Origin: Methylogaea oryzae
GTDB taxonomy: Bacteria > Pseudomonadota > Gammaproteobacteria > Methylococcales > Methylococcaceae
Reading direction: 5' to 3'
NCBI RefSeq assembly: GCF_019669985.1
Contig: NZ_AP019782.1
Location: 2,102,001-2,166,000 of the forward strand
Length of the DNA stretch: 64,000 bases
A program made the translations under genes and the position numbers. Under the pieces are notes generated by a model that had not been told where the DNA came from, did no database searches, and saw only the letters and a program-made list of their open reading frames with translations. The first letter of the stretch is position 1, and the number at the start of each line of letters is the position of its first letter. Positions 56,107-64,000 of this stretch are shown here, one piece after another.

Positions 56107-56327
56107 AAAACGAAAACGACGTCCCGCTATCCACCCCGTCCAGGCGCGCCTCGAAGACCGGCGGGCGAGCAACGGCGGGACGCCGACCGAACCGGCGCGA
56201 GGCACGGAATGCCGCGACCGCGTTCGGGAATGTAGGTATTTAGCAATAGCCGTGCCTCGTTTACCGCCAATGTGAGGCCGAGGCGACGCGGCGGCAATCA
56301 CCCAGCAGTAAAGAGAGGAACCGTGCC

Positions 56328-57302
56328 ATGAATAAACTCGTCCATCGATTGGCGCCGCTCGCCGGCCTGATCGCCGCGTGCCTGGCCCTCGGCTCGCCGA
56401 CGGCCGTCCTGGCGGAAGAGCCGGTCAACACGCACCAAATCGTGCTCAAGGCGGTCAACCTGCCCTCGGGCCAATACGCCTATCAAGTGGTCAGCCACAA
56501 GATTCGCGCCCGCAACGGGGAAACCAGCGACGTGACCTCGCGCTACAGCCCCAAGCCCAGCATCCCCGGCCCCGCCATCGTCATGACCGAAGGGGATGTC
56601 GCCGAAGTCACCTTGGAACAAGGCATCTCCAATTCCAACCAGCCGGTCAGCCTGCACGTTCACGGCGTCCACTACAAGATCGACAGCGACGGCACCATGA
56701 AAAGCCTGAACGGCGTCGCCGACGAAGCCGCCTTTCCCGGCAAGCCCTACACCTACCGCTGGGTAGCGGCGCCCGGGACGGCGGGAACCTGGATGTACCA
56801 CGACCACACTTTTTTGAATCCCATGCTGGGCGCAGAGGACAAGGGCCTGTTCGGCACGCTGATCGTCAACCCCGCCGACGGCAAGGTGAAAGCCATGATC
56901 GACGGCAAGATCACCGAAGTGGACGTGGCCGACATCAAGCGGGAATTCATCCTGTGGATGCATGAAACCACGTTCTGGGGCATGGAGGTCAACAACATCC
57001 TGGGCGGCAAGCAGGTTCCCCTATGGACCAATCCCACCCTCGGCGCGCGGCAAGGCGAAAAAGTACGCTTCCACGTCATCGGCCTGGGCACCGCCTTCCA
57101 CACCTTCCACCTGCACGGCCACCGCTGGATCGAGTCCGGCACCACCAGCGTCATCGATACGGTCAACATCGGGCCGATCAGCCGCCAGTCCTTCGTCGTC
57201 CAGGCCGGCGAAGGCGTCGGCCCCGGCGACTGGCACTACCACTGCCACGTCCTGCAGCACATGCAGGCCGGCATGATGGGCGATTTCCGCGTCGTCCCCT
57301 GA
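56328..57302 (+). CDS. Two-domain multicopper oxidase (small laccase / nitrite-reductase-like)
   Basis: A 324-residue exported copper protein with a signal peptide (LAPLAGLIAACLALGSPTAVLA) and two cupredoxin domains. Trinuclear-site histidines are at HVH (110-112), HDH (158-160), HLH (261-263) and HCH (305-307). Type 1 copper ligands occur only in domain 2: His258, Cys306, His311 and Met316; domain 1 has Asp159 where a type 1 Cys would be. That layout fits trimeric two-domain oxidases with blue copper in the second domain. It is not a classical NirK. Promoter is sigma-54/NorR type, so the substrate is probably linked to NO or other reactive nitrogen stress (inference). Ribosome site GAGGAA. 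Confidence 0.9.
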   Translation: MNKLVHRLAPLAGLIAACLALGSPTAVLAEEPVNTHQIVLKAVNLPSGQYAYQVVSHKIRARNGETSDVTSRYSPKPSIPGPAIVMTEGDVAEVTLEQGISNSNQPVSLHVHGVHYKIDSDGTMKSLNGVADEAAFPGKPYTYRWVAAPGTAGTWMYHDHTFLNPMLGAEDKGLFGTLIVNPADGKVKAMIDGKITEVDVADIKREFILWMHETTFWGMEVNNILGGKQVPLWTNPTLGARQGEKVRFHVIGLGTAFHTFHLHGHRWIESGTTSVIDTVNIGPISRQSFVVQAGEGVGPGDWHYHCHVLQHMQAGMMGDFRVVP

Positions 57303-57322
57303 TCATTCAAGAGGTTATGCAA

Positions 57323-59143
57323 ATGTCCAATAAAACGACAAAACGCCATTTGATCGCCGCATCGGCGAGCGCCATCCTGGCCGCCGGCGGCGCCGGCGCG
57401 GCCGCCCAGGACGACGTCATCCTCAGCGTCGCCGGCGTCATGCCGTCGGCCACCCTGGAAATGACCGACGAGCCCGGCCATTGGTTCAAAGACCCGGTGG
57501 ACGGCGACTCCCTGGTGGTGGTCAAGCCGGGCGAAGCGGTGCTGGTGAAAATGACCGACACCAACACCGAACACACCATCACCAGCCTGGCGTGGCAACC
57601 CGGCGCCAAGGATTTTCCGGTCGACCAGAACCAAGCCTCCAGCGCCAGCGTCACGAGCAGTTTCGACCAGCCCGGCCTGTACGTGTTCACCTGCAAAGTG
57701 CATCCGTACATGTTCGGCGCGGTGGTGGTTGACGATCCCGCCACCGAAGGACTGGATCTGGGCGCGGAGCTGCAACTGGTCAACGGCGCCAAGGTTCCCA
57801 CCAGCAGCGACATCGCCAAAAAGCTGTTGCGCACCTTCTTCGTCGCCACCAGCCCGGCGCAATGGCGCGACTACCGCAAGCCCAACTGGGAGCTCAAGCT
57901 GCCGCCGCTGCCCCTCAACCTGGGCGGCACCGTCATCACGCTGGACGCTCTGAACGTCAGCGCGCCCAACAAGCTCGCCAAGCCGGCCACGCCCGGCGTG
58001 GGCGAAGTGTGGGTCAACACGCAATTCGAAACGATACAGGGCAAATCCAAGCCCGGCACCGCCACCCAGGTGGACACCGCCAACTGGACGCTGAAAAAGA
58101 AAGTGAAAGGCGTCGACATCAACATGAACAACCCCCACAACATGTGGGCCGACCACACTTACAAGGACATCTACCAAACCGAGTGGTTCGACAAGCGCCT
58201 CACCGTGTTCGACCGCGCCACCGGCAAAGTGCTCAACACCCAGGTGGTGGGTCAATCGCCGTCCCACGTCATGACCCGGCCCGGCGACGGCAACCTGTAT
58301 GTGGCCATCAACGCCGAAGACCGCATCGTCAAGCTGTCCGCCGGCGAAACGCCCAACATCCTCGGCAGCATCAACGTCGGCCCCCACAGCGGCCCCCACG
58401 GCCACCACATGACCGACGACGGAAAGTACGCCCTGACGCCCAACGCCCTGGCCTCCAGCGTGTCGGTGGTCGATTTGAACAGTGAAAAAGCCACGGAAAT
58501 TCCCACCGGCGGCGTCGTGCCCATCGCCATTTGGAGCACGCCGGACAACAGCCGCGCCTACGTCGCCAACCTGCTGGGAACGCCGCCGTTGTTGAGCACC
58601 CTCAGCGTCATCGACCTGAACGCCAAGAAAAAGCTGCAGGACATCGACCTGGCCGCCGACTACGACCCGATCAGCGGCAAAACCCGCGGCGAGGCCTACG
58701 GTTTGCTGCCTATCCAAACGCCGATCAGCCCGGACGGCAAGTACATCGTCACCGCCAATACCCTCAGCGCCACCTTGTCCATCGTCGACGTGAAGACCAA
58801 CAAAGTGTTGAAAAGCCTGCCCTGCGAACCGGGCTGCCACGGCGTCAACTACGGCGCCAAGCAAGGCGGCGGCTATTACGCCTATGCGGCCAGCAAATTC
58901 GCCAACGACCTGATCGTGGTGGACATGGACAAGCTGGAAATCGCCGGCCGCGTGCTGCTGGCCGACGGCAAGGACAAGGACATCGCCGCCAACAACGGCA
59001 TGGGCGGCCAAGGCGTGCTGCCCTTGCCCATGACGGAACACGGCCACCTGCGGGACACCTTGAAAATGGCCGGCAGCGGCAAGCTCAGCCGCGAAGTGGA
59101 AGGCTGGCTGAAAAAGCTGACCAAAAACCAAAAACCCTTGTGA
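57323..59143 (+). CDS. Exported cupredoxin-beta-propeller protein
   Basis: A 606-residue periplasmic protein. After a signal (HLIAASASAILAAGGAGAAA) comes a plastocyanin-like domain (about 31-137) with copper ligands His84 (NTEHTITS), Cys124, His127 and Met130 (FTCKVHPYMFGAVVV). Residues about 220-560 form a YVTN/YncE-type beta-propeller (GNLYVAINAEDRIVKL, DDGKYALTPNALASSVSVVDL, DNSRAYVANLLG, DGKYIVTANTLSATLSIVDV). It follows the copper oxidase by 20 bases in the same operon and could be its electron partner. ATG 57323 has AGAGG at proper distance; ATG 57317 is in frame. Internal region includes a CEPGC pair. Exact reaction unknown. Confidence 0.88.
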   Translation: MSNKTTKRHLIAASASAILAAGGAGAAAQDDVILSVAGVMPSATLEMTDEPGHWFKDPVDGDSLVVVKPGEAVLVKMTDTNTEHTITSLAWQPGAKDFPVDQNQASSASVTSSFDQPGLYVFTCKVHPYMFGAVVVDDPATEGLDLGAELQLVNGAKVPTSSDIAKKLLRTFFVATSPAQWRDYRKPNWELKLPPLPLNLGGTVITLDALNVSAPNKLAKPATPGVGEVWVNTQFETIQGKSKPGTATQVDTANWTLKKKVKGVDINMNNPHNMWADHTYKDIYQTEWFDKRLTVFDRATGKVLNTQVVGQSPSHVMTRPGDGNLYVAINAEDRIVKLSAGETPNILGSINVGPHSGPHGHHMTDDGKYALTPNALASSVSVVDLNSEKATEIPTGGVVPIAIWSTPDNSRAYVANLLGTPPLLSTLSVIDLNAKKKLQDIDLAADYDPISGKTRGEAYGLLPIQTPISPDGKYIVTANTLSATLSIVDVKTNKVLKSLPCEPGCHGVNYGAKQGGGYYAYAASKFANDLIVVDMDKLEIAGRVLLADGKDKDIAANNGMGGQGVLPLPMTEHGHLRDTLKMAGSGKLSREVEGWLKKLTKNQKPL

Positions 59144-59168
59144 CCCCGAACTAATCGGCTCCCCCTGG

Positions 59169-59243
59169 CTACCGCCGGCTTAGGATTTCCGGCGGTAGCG
59201 GGCCTTATAGGCCGCGGCGCAAAATTTTCCGCGGCCTTTTTTT
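59169..59243 (+). terminator. Double-hairpin terminator after the copper operon
   Basis: First hairpin CTACCGCCGG / CCGGCGGTAG (59169-59198), then GGCCGCGG / CCGCGGCC (59210-59236) followed by seven T (59237-59243). The second is a classic intrinsic terminator and closes the NorR-controlled operon. Confidence 0.93.
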
Positions 59244-59280
59244 CACGACCTAAACGCATTGCGACACAGGAAAACCCGCC

Positions 59281-59517
59281 ATGAGCGAAATAACCATCCC
59301 GCAAACCGCCCCCTACGCCGAGGAACTCGCCCCGGGCAAATATTGGTGGTGCGCCTGCGGCCGCTCCGCCACGCAGCCGTTATGCGACGGCTCCCACAAA
59401 ACCACCGACATAACCCCGGTGCCGTTCGAGGTCGCCGAGACCAAAACCGTCTATCTGTGCGGTTGCAAACACACGGCTACGCCGCCGTATTGCGACGGAT
59501 CCCACGAATTTCTTTAG
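59281..59517 (+). CDS. Double CDGSH iron-sulfur protein
   Basis: A 78-residue protein with two CDGSH motifs, each with the 3Cys-1His set for a [2Fe-2S] cluster: CACGRSATQPLCDGSH (residues about 24-39) and CGCKHTATPPYCDGSH (about 60-75). No signal peptide, so cytoplasmic. Such small bacterial proteins are linked to iron-sulfur and redox or NO stress handling; its position right after the NorR-controlled operon, beyond a terminator, is suggestive only. Confidence 0.93.
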   Translation: MSEITIPQTAPYAEELAPGKYWWCACGRSATQPLCDGSHKTTDITPVPFEVAETKTVYLCGCKHTATPPYCDGSHEFL

Positions 59518-59571
59518 CCGCCCCTAGGGCCGACTGTCTCTCACGCCGTCTTTTAACAAGGATGAATCGTC

Positions 59572-62067
59572 ATGAACGCCGCCGAAAGCCTTCCAACAAC
59601 CCTGGACCGAACGGACCAGCGCTGGGCGGTCGCATTGGAAGCGGCGGGAGACGGCGTCTGGGACTGGTGCGTGCCGCAAAACCAAGTGTTCTGCTCGCGC
59701 CGCTGGAAGGAAATGCTGGGGTACGGCGAGGACGAGCTCGGCGATTCGTTCGAGGAATGGGAATCGCGCATCCATAGGGACGATTTGCCCGATTACTACC
59801 GTCGACTAAAACGGCATATCGACGGCGAAATGCCGGTGTTCAGCAGCGAGCACCGCATGCGCTGCCGCGACGGCAGCTACCGCTGGTTCCTGGATCGCGG
59901 CATGGTGATTAGCCGCGGCGACAACGGACAACCCGTTCGCGTCATCGGCACCCACAGTGACATCACCGAAAGCCGGCTGGCAAAAGACGCGTTGAAATCC
60001 AGCCAGCAGAAACTGCGCACCATCATCGACATCGCCCTGGACGCCGTGGTGCAAATGGATGCCGCCGGCATCATCACCGACTGGAATATCCAGGCGGAAA
60101 AAGTCTTCGGCTGGAGCAAGCAGGAAGCCATCGGCCGATTGCTGCACGAGACGATTATTCCCACGCAATACCGCGAAGCGCACGTCGCCGGATTGGCTCA
60201 ATGCCTGGCCACCGGCCAAGGCGCGCTCCTCAACACCCGGGTGGAAACCCTGGCCTTGCACCGGCGCGGCCATACTTTTCCGGTCGAACTGGCCATCTCC
60301 CCCCTCCTCATCGACGGCAAATACGAATTCAGCTCGTTCATCCGCGACATCACCGACCGGAAACAAGCGGAAGCGGCCATCAAACTGTCCGACTCGGTCT
60401 ACAAAGCCATCGGCGAAGCCATCATGATCGCCGACACCAGCAACCGCATCGTCGCCGTCAATCCGGTATTCACCGAAGTCACCGGCTACTCGGAGGAGGA
60501 AGTGATAGGGCAAAGCCCCAGCCTGTTGAAGTCCGGCCGCCACGACCAGACCTATTACCAGATGATGTGGACTTCCTTGGAGAAAACCGGCCACTGGAAA
60601 GGCGAAATCTGGAATCGGCGCAAGAACGGCGAAATCTACCCGGAATGGCTGTCCATACATACCATCTACGACGCGGACGGCGAAGCGCAGCAGCGCATCG
60701 CCCTGTTTTCCGACATCACCGAACAAAAGAAAATCGAAGAGACCATCCAGCGCCAGGCCAACTTCGACCCGCTGACGGGATTGCCCAACCGCCGCCTGTT
60801 CCACGACCGCCTGCAACTGGAACTGAAAAAAATGCAACGCGCCAACCAGCTGCTGGCGCTGCTGTTCATCGATCTCGATCACTTCAAGGAAGTGAACGAT
60901 ACCCTCGGCCACGACGTCGGCGACAGTCTGCTGATCGAAGCGGCCCAACGCATCGGCCGCTGCGTGCGCGATTCCGACACGGTGGCGCGCCTCGGCGGAG
61001 ACGAGTTCACCGTCATCATGAGCGGCCTCAACGACGGCGCCCGCATCGAGGAAGTGGCGCAATCCGTCATCGACGCCCTCGCCCGGCCTTTCCGCCTGGC
61101 GAACGAAACCGCCTACATTTCCGCCAGCGTCGGCATCACCGTTTATCCCCACGACGCCACCGAGATTACCAGCCTGCTGAAAAACGCCGACCAAGCCATG
61201 TATTTTTCCAAAGGCCTGGGAAGGAACTGCTTCAGCTACTTCACCTCGTCCATGCAGGAAACGGCGCAAACCCGCATGCGGCTGGCCAACGACCTGCGCG
61301 AGGCGCTGTCCGGCCGGCAACTGCTGGTGTATTACCAGCCCATCGTGGAATTGGCGAGCGGCGCCATCCACAAGGCGGAAGCGCTGCTCCGCTGGCGGCA
61401 CCCGGCGCGGGGCTTGGTCGGCCCCGGCGACTTCATCCACATCGCCGAGGAAACCGGGCTGATCGTCGACATCGGCAACTGGGTGTTCCGCCAAGCGGCG
61501 GCGCAAGCCTTGCGCTGGCGCACGGCGCACCACCCGGCCTTTCAGGTCAGCGTCAACCTGTCGCCGGCGCAATTCCGCGGCAAAGCCGGCGCGCGCGCGC
61601 CGTGGATCGATAATTTGCGGAAACTCGGTCTGCCCGGCGAAGGCATCGTGGCGGAAATCACCGAGGGATTGCTGCTGGAAGCCAGCACCGCCGTCTTCAA
61701 CCAGCTGCTGGAATTCCGCGACGCAAAAATCCAGGTGGCGCTGGACGACTTCGGCACCGGCTATTCGTCCCTCTCCTATCTGCAAAAATTCGACATCGAT
61801 TACATCAAAATCGACCGCTCCTTCGTGCGCAACCTGAAGCCCGCCGCCCACGACCTGGTGTTATGCGAAGCCATGATCGTCATGGCCCACAAGCTCGGCA
61901 TGAAGGTGATCGCCGAGGGCGTGGAAACCGAGATTCAACGCGACCTATTGGCCGCCGCCGGCTGCGATTTCGGGCAAGGATACCTGTTTTCCCGGCCGGT
62001 CCCGGCCGGCGAGTTCGAGCGGCTGCTCAGCGATTCACTCACGCCACCCGGCCCTTCCGCGACCTGA
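59572..62067 (+). CDS. PAS-PAS-PAS-GGDEF-EAL c-di-GMP protein
   Basis: An 831-residue soluble c-di-GMP turnover protein. Three PAS domains (about 15-145, 150-275 and 280-400) precede GGDEF (about 405-570; ARLGGDEFTVIMSG) and EAL (about 580-825; KAEALLRWRHP, LDDFGTGYSSLSYL, IKIDRSFVRN). All catalytic signatures are intact. The third PAS through GGDEF resembles the corresponding part of the other c-di-GMP protein in this window (SLLKSGRH.., GEIWNRRKNGEIYPEW). Ribosome site AAGGA. Signal unknown. Confidence 0.94.
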   Translation: MNAAESLPTTLDRTDQRWAVALEAAGDGVWDWCVPQNQVFCSRRWKEMLGYGEDELGDSFEEWESRIHRDDLPDYYRRLKRHIDGEMPVFSSEHRMRCRDGSYRWFLDRGMVISRGDNGQPVRVIGTHSDITESRLAKDALKSSQQKLRTIIDIALDAVVQMDAAGIITDWNIQAEKVFGWSKQEAIGRLLHETIIPTQYREAHVAGLAQCLATGQGALLNTRVETLALHRRGHTFPVELAISPLLIDGKYEFSSFIRDITDRKQAEAAIKLSDSVYKAIGEAIMIADTSNRIVAVNPVFTEVTGYSEEEVIGQSPSLLKSGRHDQTYYQMMWTSLEKTGHWKGEIWNRRKNGEIYPEWLSIHTIYDADGEAQQRIALFSDITEQKKIEETIQRQANFDPLTGLPNRRLFHDRLQLELKKMQRANQLLALLFIDLDHFKEVNDTLGHDVGDSLLIEAAQRIGRCVRDSDTVARLGGDEFTVIMSGLNDGARIEEVAQSVIDALARPFRLANETAYISASVGITVYPHDATEITSLLKNADQAMYFSKGLGRNCFSYFTSSMQETAQTRMRLANDLREALSGRQLLVYYQPIVELASGAIHKAEALLRWRHPARGLVGPGDFIHIAEETGLIVDIGNWVFRQAAAQALRWRTAHHPAFQVSVNLSPAQFRGKAGARAPWIDNLRKLGLPGEGIVAEITEGLLLEASTAVFNQLLEFRDAKIQVALDDFGTGYSSLSYLQKFDIDYIKIDRSFVRNLKPAAHDLVLCEAMIVMAHKLGMKVIAEGVETEIQRDLLAAAGCDFGQGYLFSRPVPAGEFERLLSDSLTPPGPSAT

Positions 62068-62151
62068 CCAGGACGCCCCTGCGGTCCCGCCGGAAGCGGG
62101 AGCGGATATCGGCCGGGTTACCCATAGCCTTCTCTTCCCAGGAGTTTCCAC

Positions 62152-62838
62152 ATGAACCATCAACCGCAAATCCAGGCCAACATCGATGCGCTGCGCGAGC
62201 GTATTCCCAAAACCCAGGAACTGTACCGCGAAGTCTGCGCATTGCTGTTTTTCCACTACGGCATCACCCCGACGGCCAACATGCTTTACCGCTACGTCAG
62301 AAAAGGCAGCATGTCCGCGCCGGCCGAGGCCCTGGCGAAGTTCTGGGAAGAGCTGCGCGAAAGGAACCGGCCGAGGATCGAGCACGCCGCGCTGCCGGAC
62401 GAGCTTAAGGCGGAGGCGGGGGAGATGATCGCCGCCCTGTGGAGCAAAGCCCAGGCCGCCGCCCAGGAAGGACTGCGCACGCTGCGCGTGGAAGCCCACG
62501 CCGCGGTCGTCGAGGCGCAATCGGCCGTGGCGGCGGCGGAAGACCAAGCGCGGCGGCTGGAACAGATCCGCTTGTCGTTCCGCACGGCGGTGCAGCGCAT
62601 CCGCTCGCTGGAGCAAGAACTGGCCACCGAGCGCGCCGTCAGGACCGCCTTGGCCATGCAGTTGGATGCGGCCCTGCAACCGTCCGCGACACCGGAAGCG
62701 CCGCTGCCGGGCGACGCCGCGACGGAGCGCCCGATCATGGCGAAGCGGGACCGTTCGCCGACCCCATGCCGTCAACCCGGGGAAATCGCCTATGCCGCCT
62801 TGCCCGCCTCGTCGGGTTGCAGCGGGGCCGCCTCCTGA
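62152..62838 (+). CDS. KfrA-like DNA-binding coiled-coil protein
   Basis: A 228-residue protein with an N-terminal KfrA_N-type DNA-binding region (ALRERIPKTQELYREVCALLFFHYGITPTANMLYRYVRKGSMSAPAEALAKFW) and a long Ala/Glu/Arg coiled coil (about 85-180), then a low-complexity tail. KfrA is best known from plasmids as a repressor and partition-associated filament former; chromosomal copies like this are common and of unknown role. The 85-base gap to the c-di-GMP gene and a good ribosome site (CAGGAG) leave open whether they share a transcript. Confidence 0.8.
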   Translation: MNHQPQIQANIDALRERIPKTQELYREVCALLFFHYGITPTANMLYRYVRKGSMSAPAEALAKFWEELRERNRPRIEHAALPDELKAEAGEMIAALWSKAQAAAQEGLRTLRVEAHAAVVEAQSAVAAAEDQARRLEQIRLSFRTAVQRIRSLEQELATERAVRTALAMQLDAALQPSATPEAPLPGDAATERPIMAKRDRSPTPCRQPGEIAYAALPASSGCSGAAS

Positions 62839-62913
62839 CCGCCCATCAGCGAGGCGCCGCCGCGCGTCCCGCTCCGGACGGGCGTACCGACGCCGGCCAA
62901 CTGGCCGGCATCG

Positions 62914-64000
62914 TCATCGCGCGGCGCCTTGCGTCAGCACGTCGATCAAGCCGTCGATATCGCTCACACCGACCAGCTCGGTAAGCGGTATCGCCACGTC
63001 CAACCGCTCCATCGCCGCGGCGGCCACCTCGGCCCGGTCGACCGAATGGGCCCCCAGTTCCGCCAGGCTGGCTTTGGGGGGCAGGCCGTCGGGGAGATCC
63101 ATCATCAGCACCCGGCACACTTCCTCCTCGACCACGGCGCGCACCCGTTCCCTCAGGTTGGTTTGCGGCGCGCCGTTTTCCATGGCGAAAAACCCCTGGA
63201 TCTCGGCCGCGGCCTGATCCAGCCAGGGATCGTCCAGCAAGCTGAAGTGGTCGCAGGCCACGCTGGCCCGGCGCAAAGGCCGGCGCAGCAAGTCTTCCCA
63301 GCCCTGCGTGTAGTCCGCCTCGGCCAGAAACACCGGCAAACCGTAAGGATTGTCGGGGCCGCTCATGCCCGCGGTGCAGCGAATCAGCAGCGTGTCGAAT
63401 TCCGCATCCAGGGGCTTGGCCACATAGCTCTCCAACGCCTTGCCCAAGGCGCGGCCGACCCGATCCATGCCCTGCATATAGGACGCCAGCCGTTCCCGCT
63501 CCACTTCCGGACGGGCGTGGGCGAACAAATGATCCAGCGCGGCCTGCAGTTGCGCCGCACGGTCCAATCCGTCCAAGGCCGCCGAGGTCAAAGGCTGTTC
63601 CATGCCCCAGCGGCGGCCGAACCAATTGACCGCCAACTGATAGACGAAGCCGTCGCCGTAAACCCCGCCCATGGCGCCCAGGGCCGGATTGCCCGGCGCG
63701 TACGCGTCCAACAACACCAGCTTGTCGATGGCCTGCCCCTCGGCGGCCAGCTGCCGCGCCATTTCATAGGCGATCACGCCGCCGCCGGAATAGCCGCCCA
63801 AACGATAGGGGCCTTGCGCCTGCACCCGGCGCAAGGCCGCCACGTATTCGCCGGCCATGGCCGCCACGCTGCGGCGCGGCGCATCCCGGCCGCTGACGCC
63901 GCGCGCCTCCACGCCGTAGATCGGCGCGCCGGGCCCCAAGGCATCGGCCAGCCGCGTCACCCAGCTCGCATCGCCCGGCGCGCCGTGCAGCCAGAAGGAC
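62914..64000 (-). CDS. 3' end of polyketide/nonribosomal-peptide synthase-type protein: thioesterase then AcpK-like carrier domain
   Basis: The frame is open at the right edge, so only the C-terminal ~362 residues are seen. First an alpha/beta-hydrolase thioesterase: LHGAPGD (oxyanion loop), nucleophile in GGYSGGGVIAYEMARQL, Asp in VLLDAYAPG, and His in CDHFSLLDDPWL. Then a carrier domain with the phosphopantetheine Ser in LAELGAHSVDRAEV, followed by ERLDVAIPLTELVGVSDIDGLIDVL. That pattern (LG..SVDRAEV...IPL.EL....I..L...L) is typical of the stand-alone AcpK-type carriers of beta-branching cassettes in trans-AT polyketide pathways. Carrier after thioesterase is an unusual order. The rest of the pathway lies to the right of the window. 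Confidence 0.88.
   Translation of the reverse strand, partial: SFWLHGAPGDASWVTRLADALGPGAPIYGVEARGVSGRDAPRRSVAAMAGEYVAALRRVQAQGPYRLGGYSGGGVIAYEMARQLAAEGQAIDKLVLLDAYAPGNPALGAMGGVYGDGFVYQLAVNWFGRRWGMEQPLTSAALDGLDRAAQLQAALDHLFAHARPEVERERLASYMQGMDRVGRALGKALESYVAKPLDAEFDTLLIRCTAGMSGPDNPYGLPVFLAEADYTQGWEDLLRRPLRRASVACDHFSLLDDPWLDQAAAEIQGFFAMENGAPQTNLRERVRAVVEEEVCRVLMMDLPDGLPPKASLAELGAHSVDRAEVAAAAMERLDVAIPLTELVGVSDIDGLIDVLTQGAAR

Larger units (their letters stand above)
55867..56327. other. norR / copper-oxidase divergent control region
   Basis: About 460 bases with no gene. It holds three GT-N7-AC elements of the NorR enhancer type and one exact sigma-54 promoter on the plus strand, with about 220 bases of leader after the promoter, listed separately. 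The leader contains inverted GC-rich segments whose role is unclear. Confidence 0.75.

Noticed and set aside
56328..57302. Annotation as classical copper nitrite reductase NirK
   Set aside because: The type 1 site is in domain 2 with trinuclear-type HxH pairs in both domains, whereas NirK has type 1 copper in domain 1.
1..64000. CRISPR arrays, tRNA/rRNA genes, insertion sequences
   Set aside because: No regularly spaced short repeats, no cloverleaf with CCA end, and no transposase-like frame or terminal repeats were seen on either strand.

Overview
The window is about 64 kb of GC-rich bacterial chromosome, densely coded on both strands. The gene content points to a gammaproteobacterium: an AcnB-type aconitase, RegB/RegA redox regulators, a CydP-CydA-CydB-CydX oxidase locus, an HsbA/HsbR-like partner switch, NorR and cytochrome P460. 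A sulfide- or C1-oxidising relative (Chromatiales- or Methylococcales-like) would fit, but no diagnostic metabolic gene such as a methane monooxygenase is present, so the lineage is an inference. No rRNA, tRNA, CRISPR array or transposase was seen.

Layout. 1-5.4 kb (minus): an operon of TonB-dependent receptor, YfiR-like periplasmic protein and a hybrid histidine kinase cut by the left edge. 5.4-9.4 kb: regB-regA, a LOG-family hydrolase and a DHH phosphoesterase. 9.5-14.9 kb: a respiratory block with a DUF2892 membrane protein, cydP-cydA, a frameshifted small exported gene, cydB, cydX and sulfide:quinone oxidoreductase. 15-21.3 kb: a TolC/adaptor/RND efflux operon and a secreted glutaredoxin. 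21.3-24.9 kb (minus): a PocR-PAS-GAF-GGDEF-EAL protein. 25.3-30.1 kb: an AT-richer accessory patch with two long alpha-helical proteins of unknown function, a small exported Cys-rich protein and a LuxR-type regulator. 30.2-35.3 kb (minus): periplasmic cAMP phosphodiesterase and a translationally coupled acnB-DUF2726-DUF455 operon.

35.6-51.1 kb is a complete chemosensory cluster: STAS antagonist, membrane MCP, cheY, cheA, soluble triple-PAS MCP, cheW, Aer-like MCP, cheR, cheD and cheB, followed by a convergent REC-PP2C-kinase protein resembling HsbR. 51.2-53.7 kb holds HopJ-like, DUF2959 and metallophosphoesterase genes. 53.7-59.2 kb is a nitric-oxide-responsive module: cytochrome P460 and norR on the minus strand, and divergently, behind NorR-type boxes and a sigma-54 promoter, a two-domain multicopper oxidase and a cupredoxin/beta-propeller protein. 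59.3-64 kb: a double CDGSH protein, a second GGDEF-EAL protein, a KfrA-like protein and the 3' end of a polyketide/nonribosomal-peptide-type gene (thioesterase followed by an AcpK-like carrier domain) cut by the right edge.

Functional picture: redox sensing (RegBA), sulfide oxidation into the quinone pool with a bd oxidase as a possible sulfide- and NO-tolerant outlet, NO/hydroxylamine handling under NorR and sigma-54, and heavy investment in sensory output (two c-di-GMP proteins, one hybrid kinase, one full chemosensory array). The most unusual features are the NorR/sigma-54-controlled copper oxidase pair, the alpha-helical accessory pair, the YGFF repeats in CheA, the TE-ACP terminus and the broken gene inside the cyd operon.
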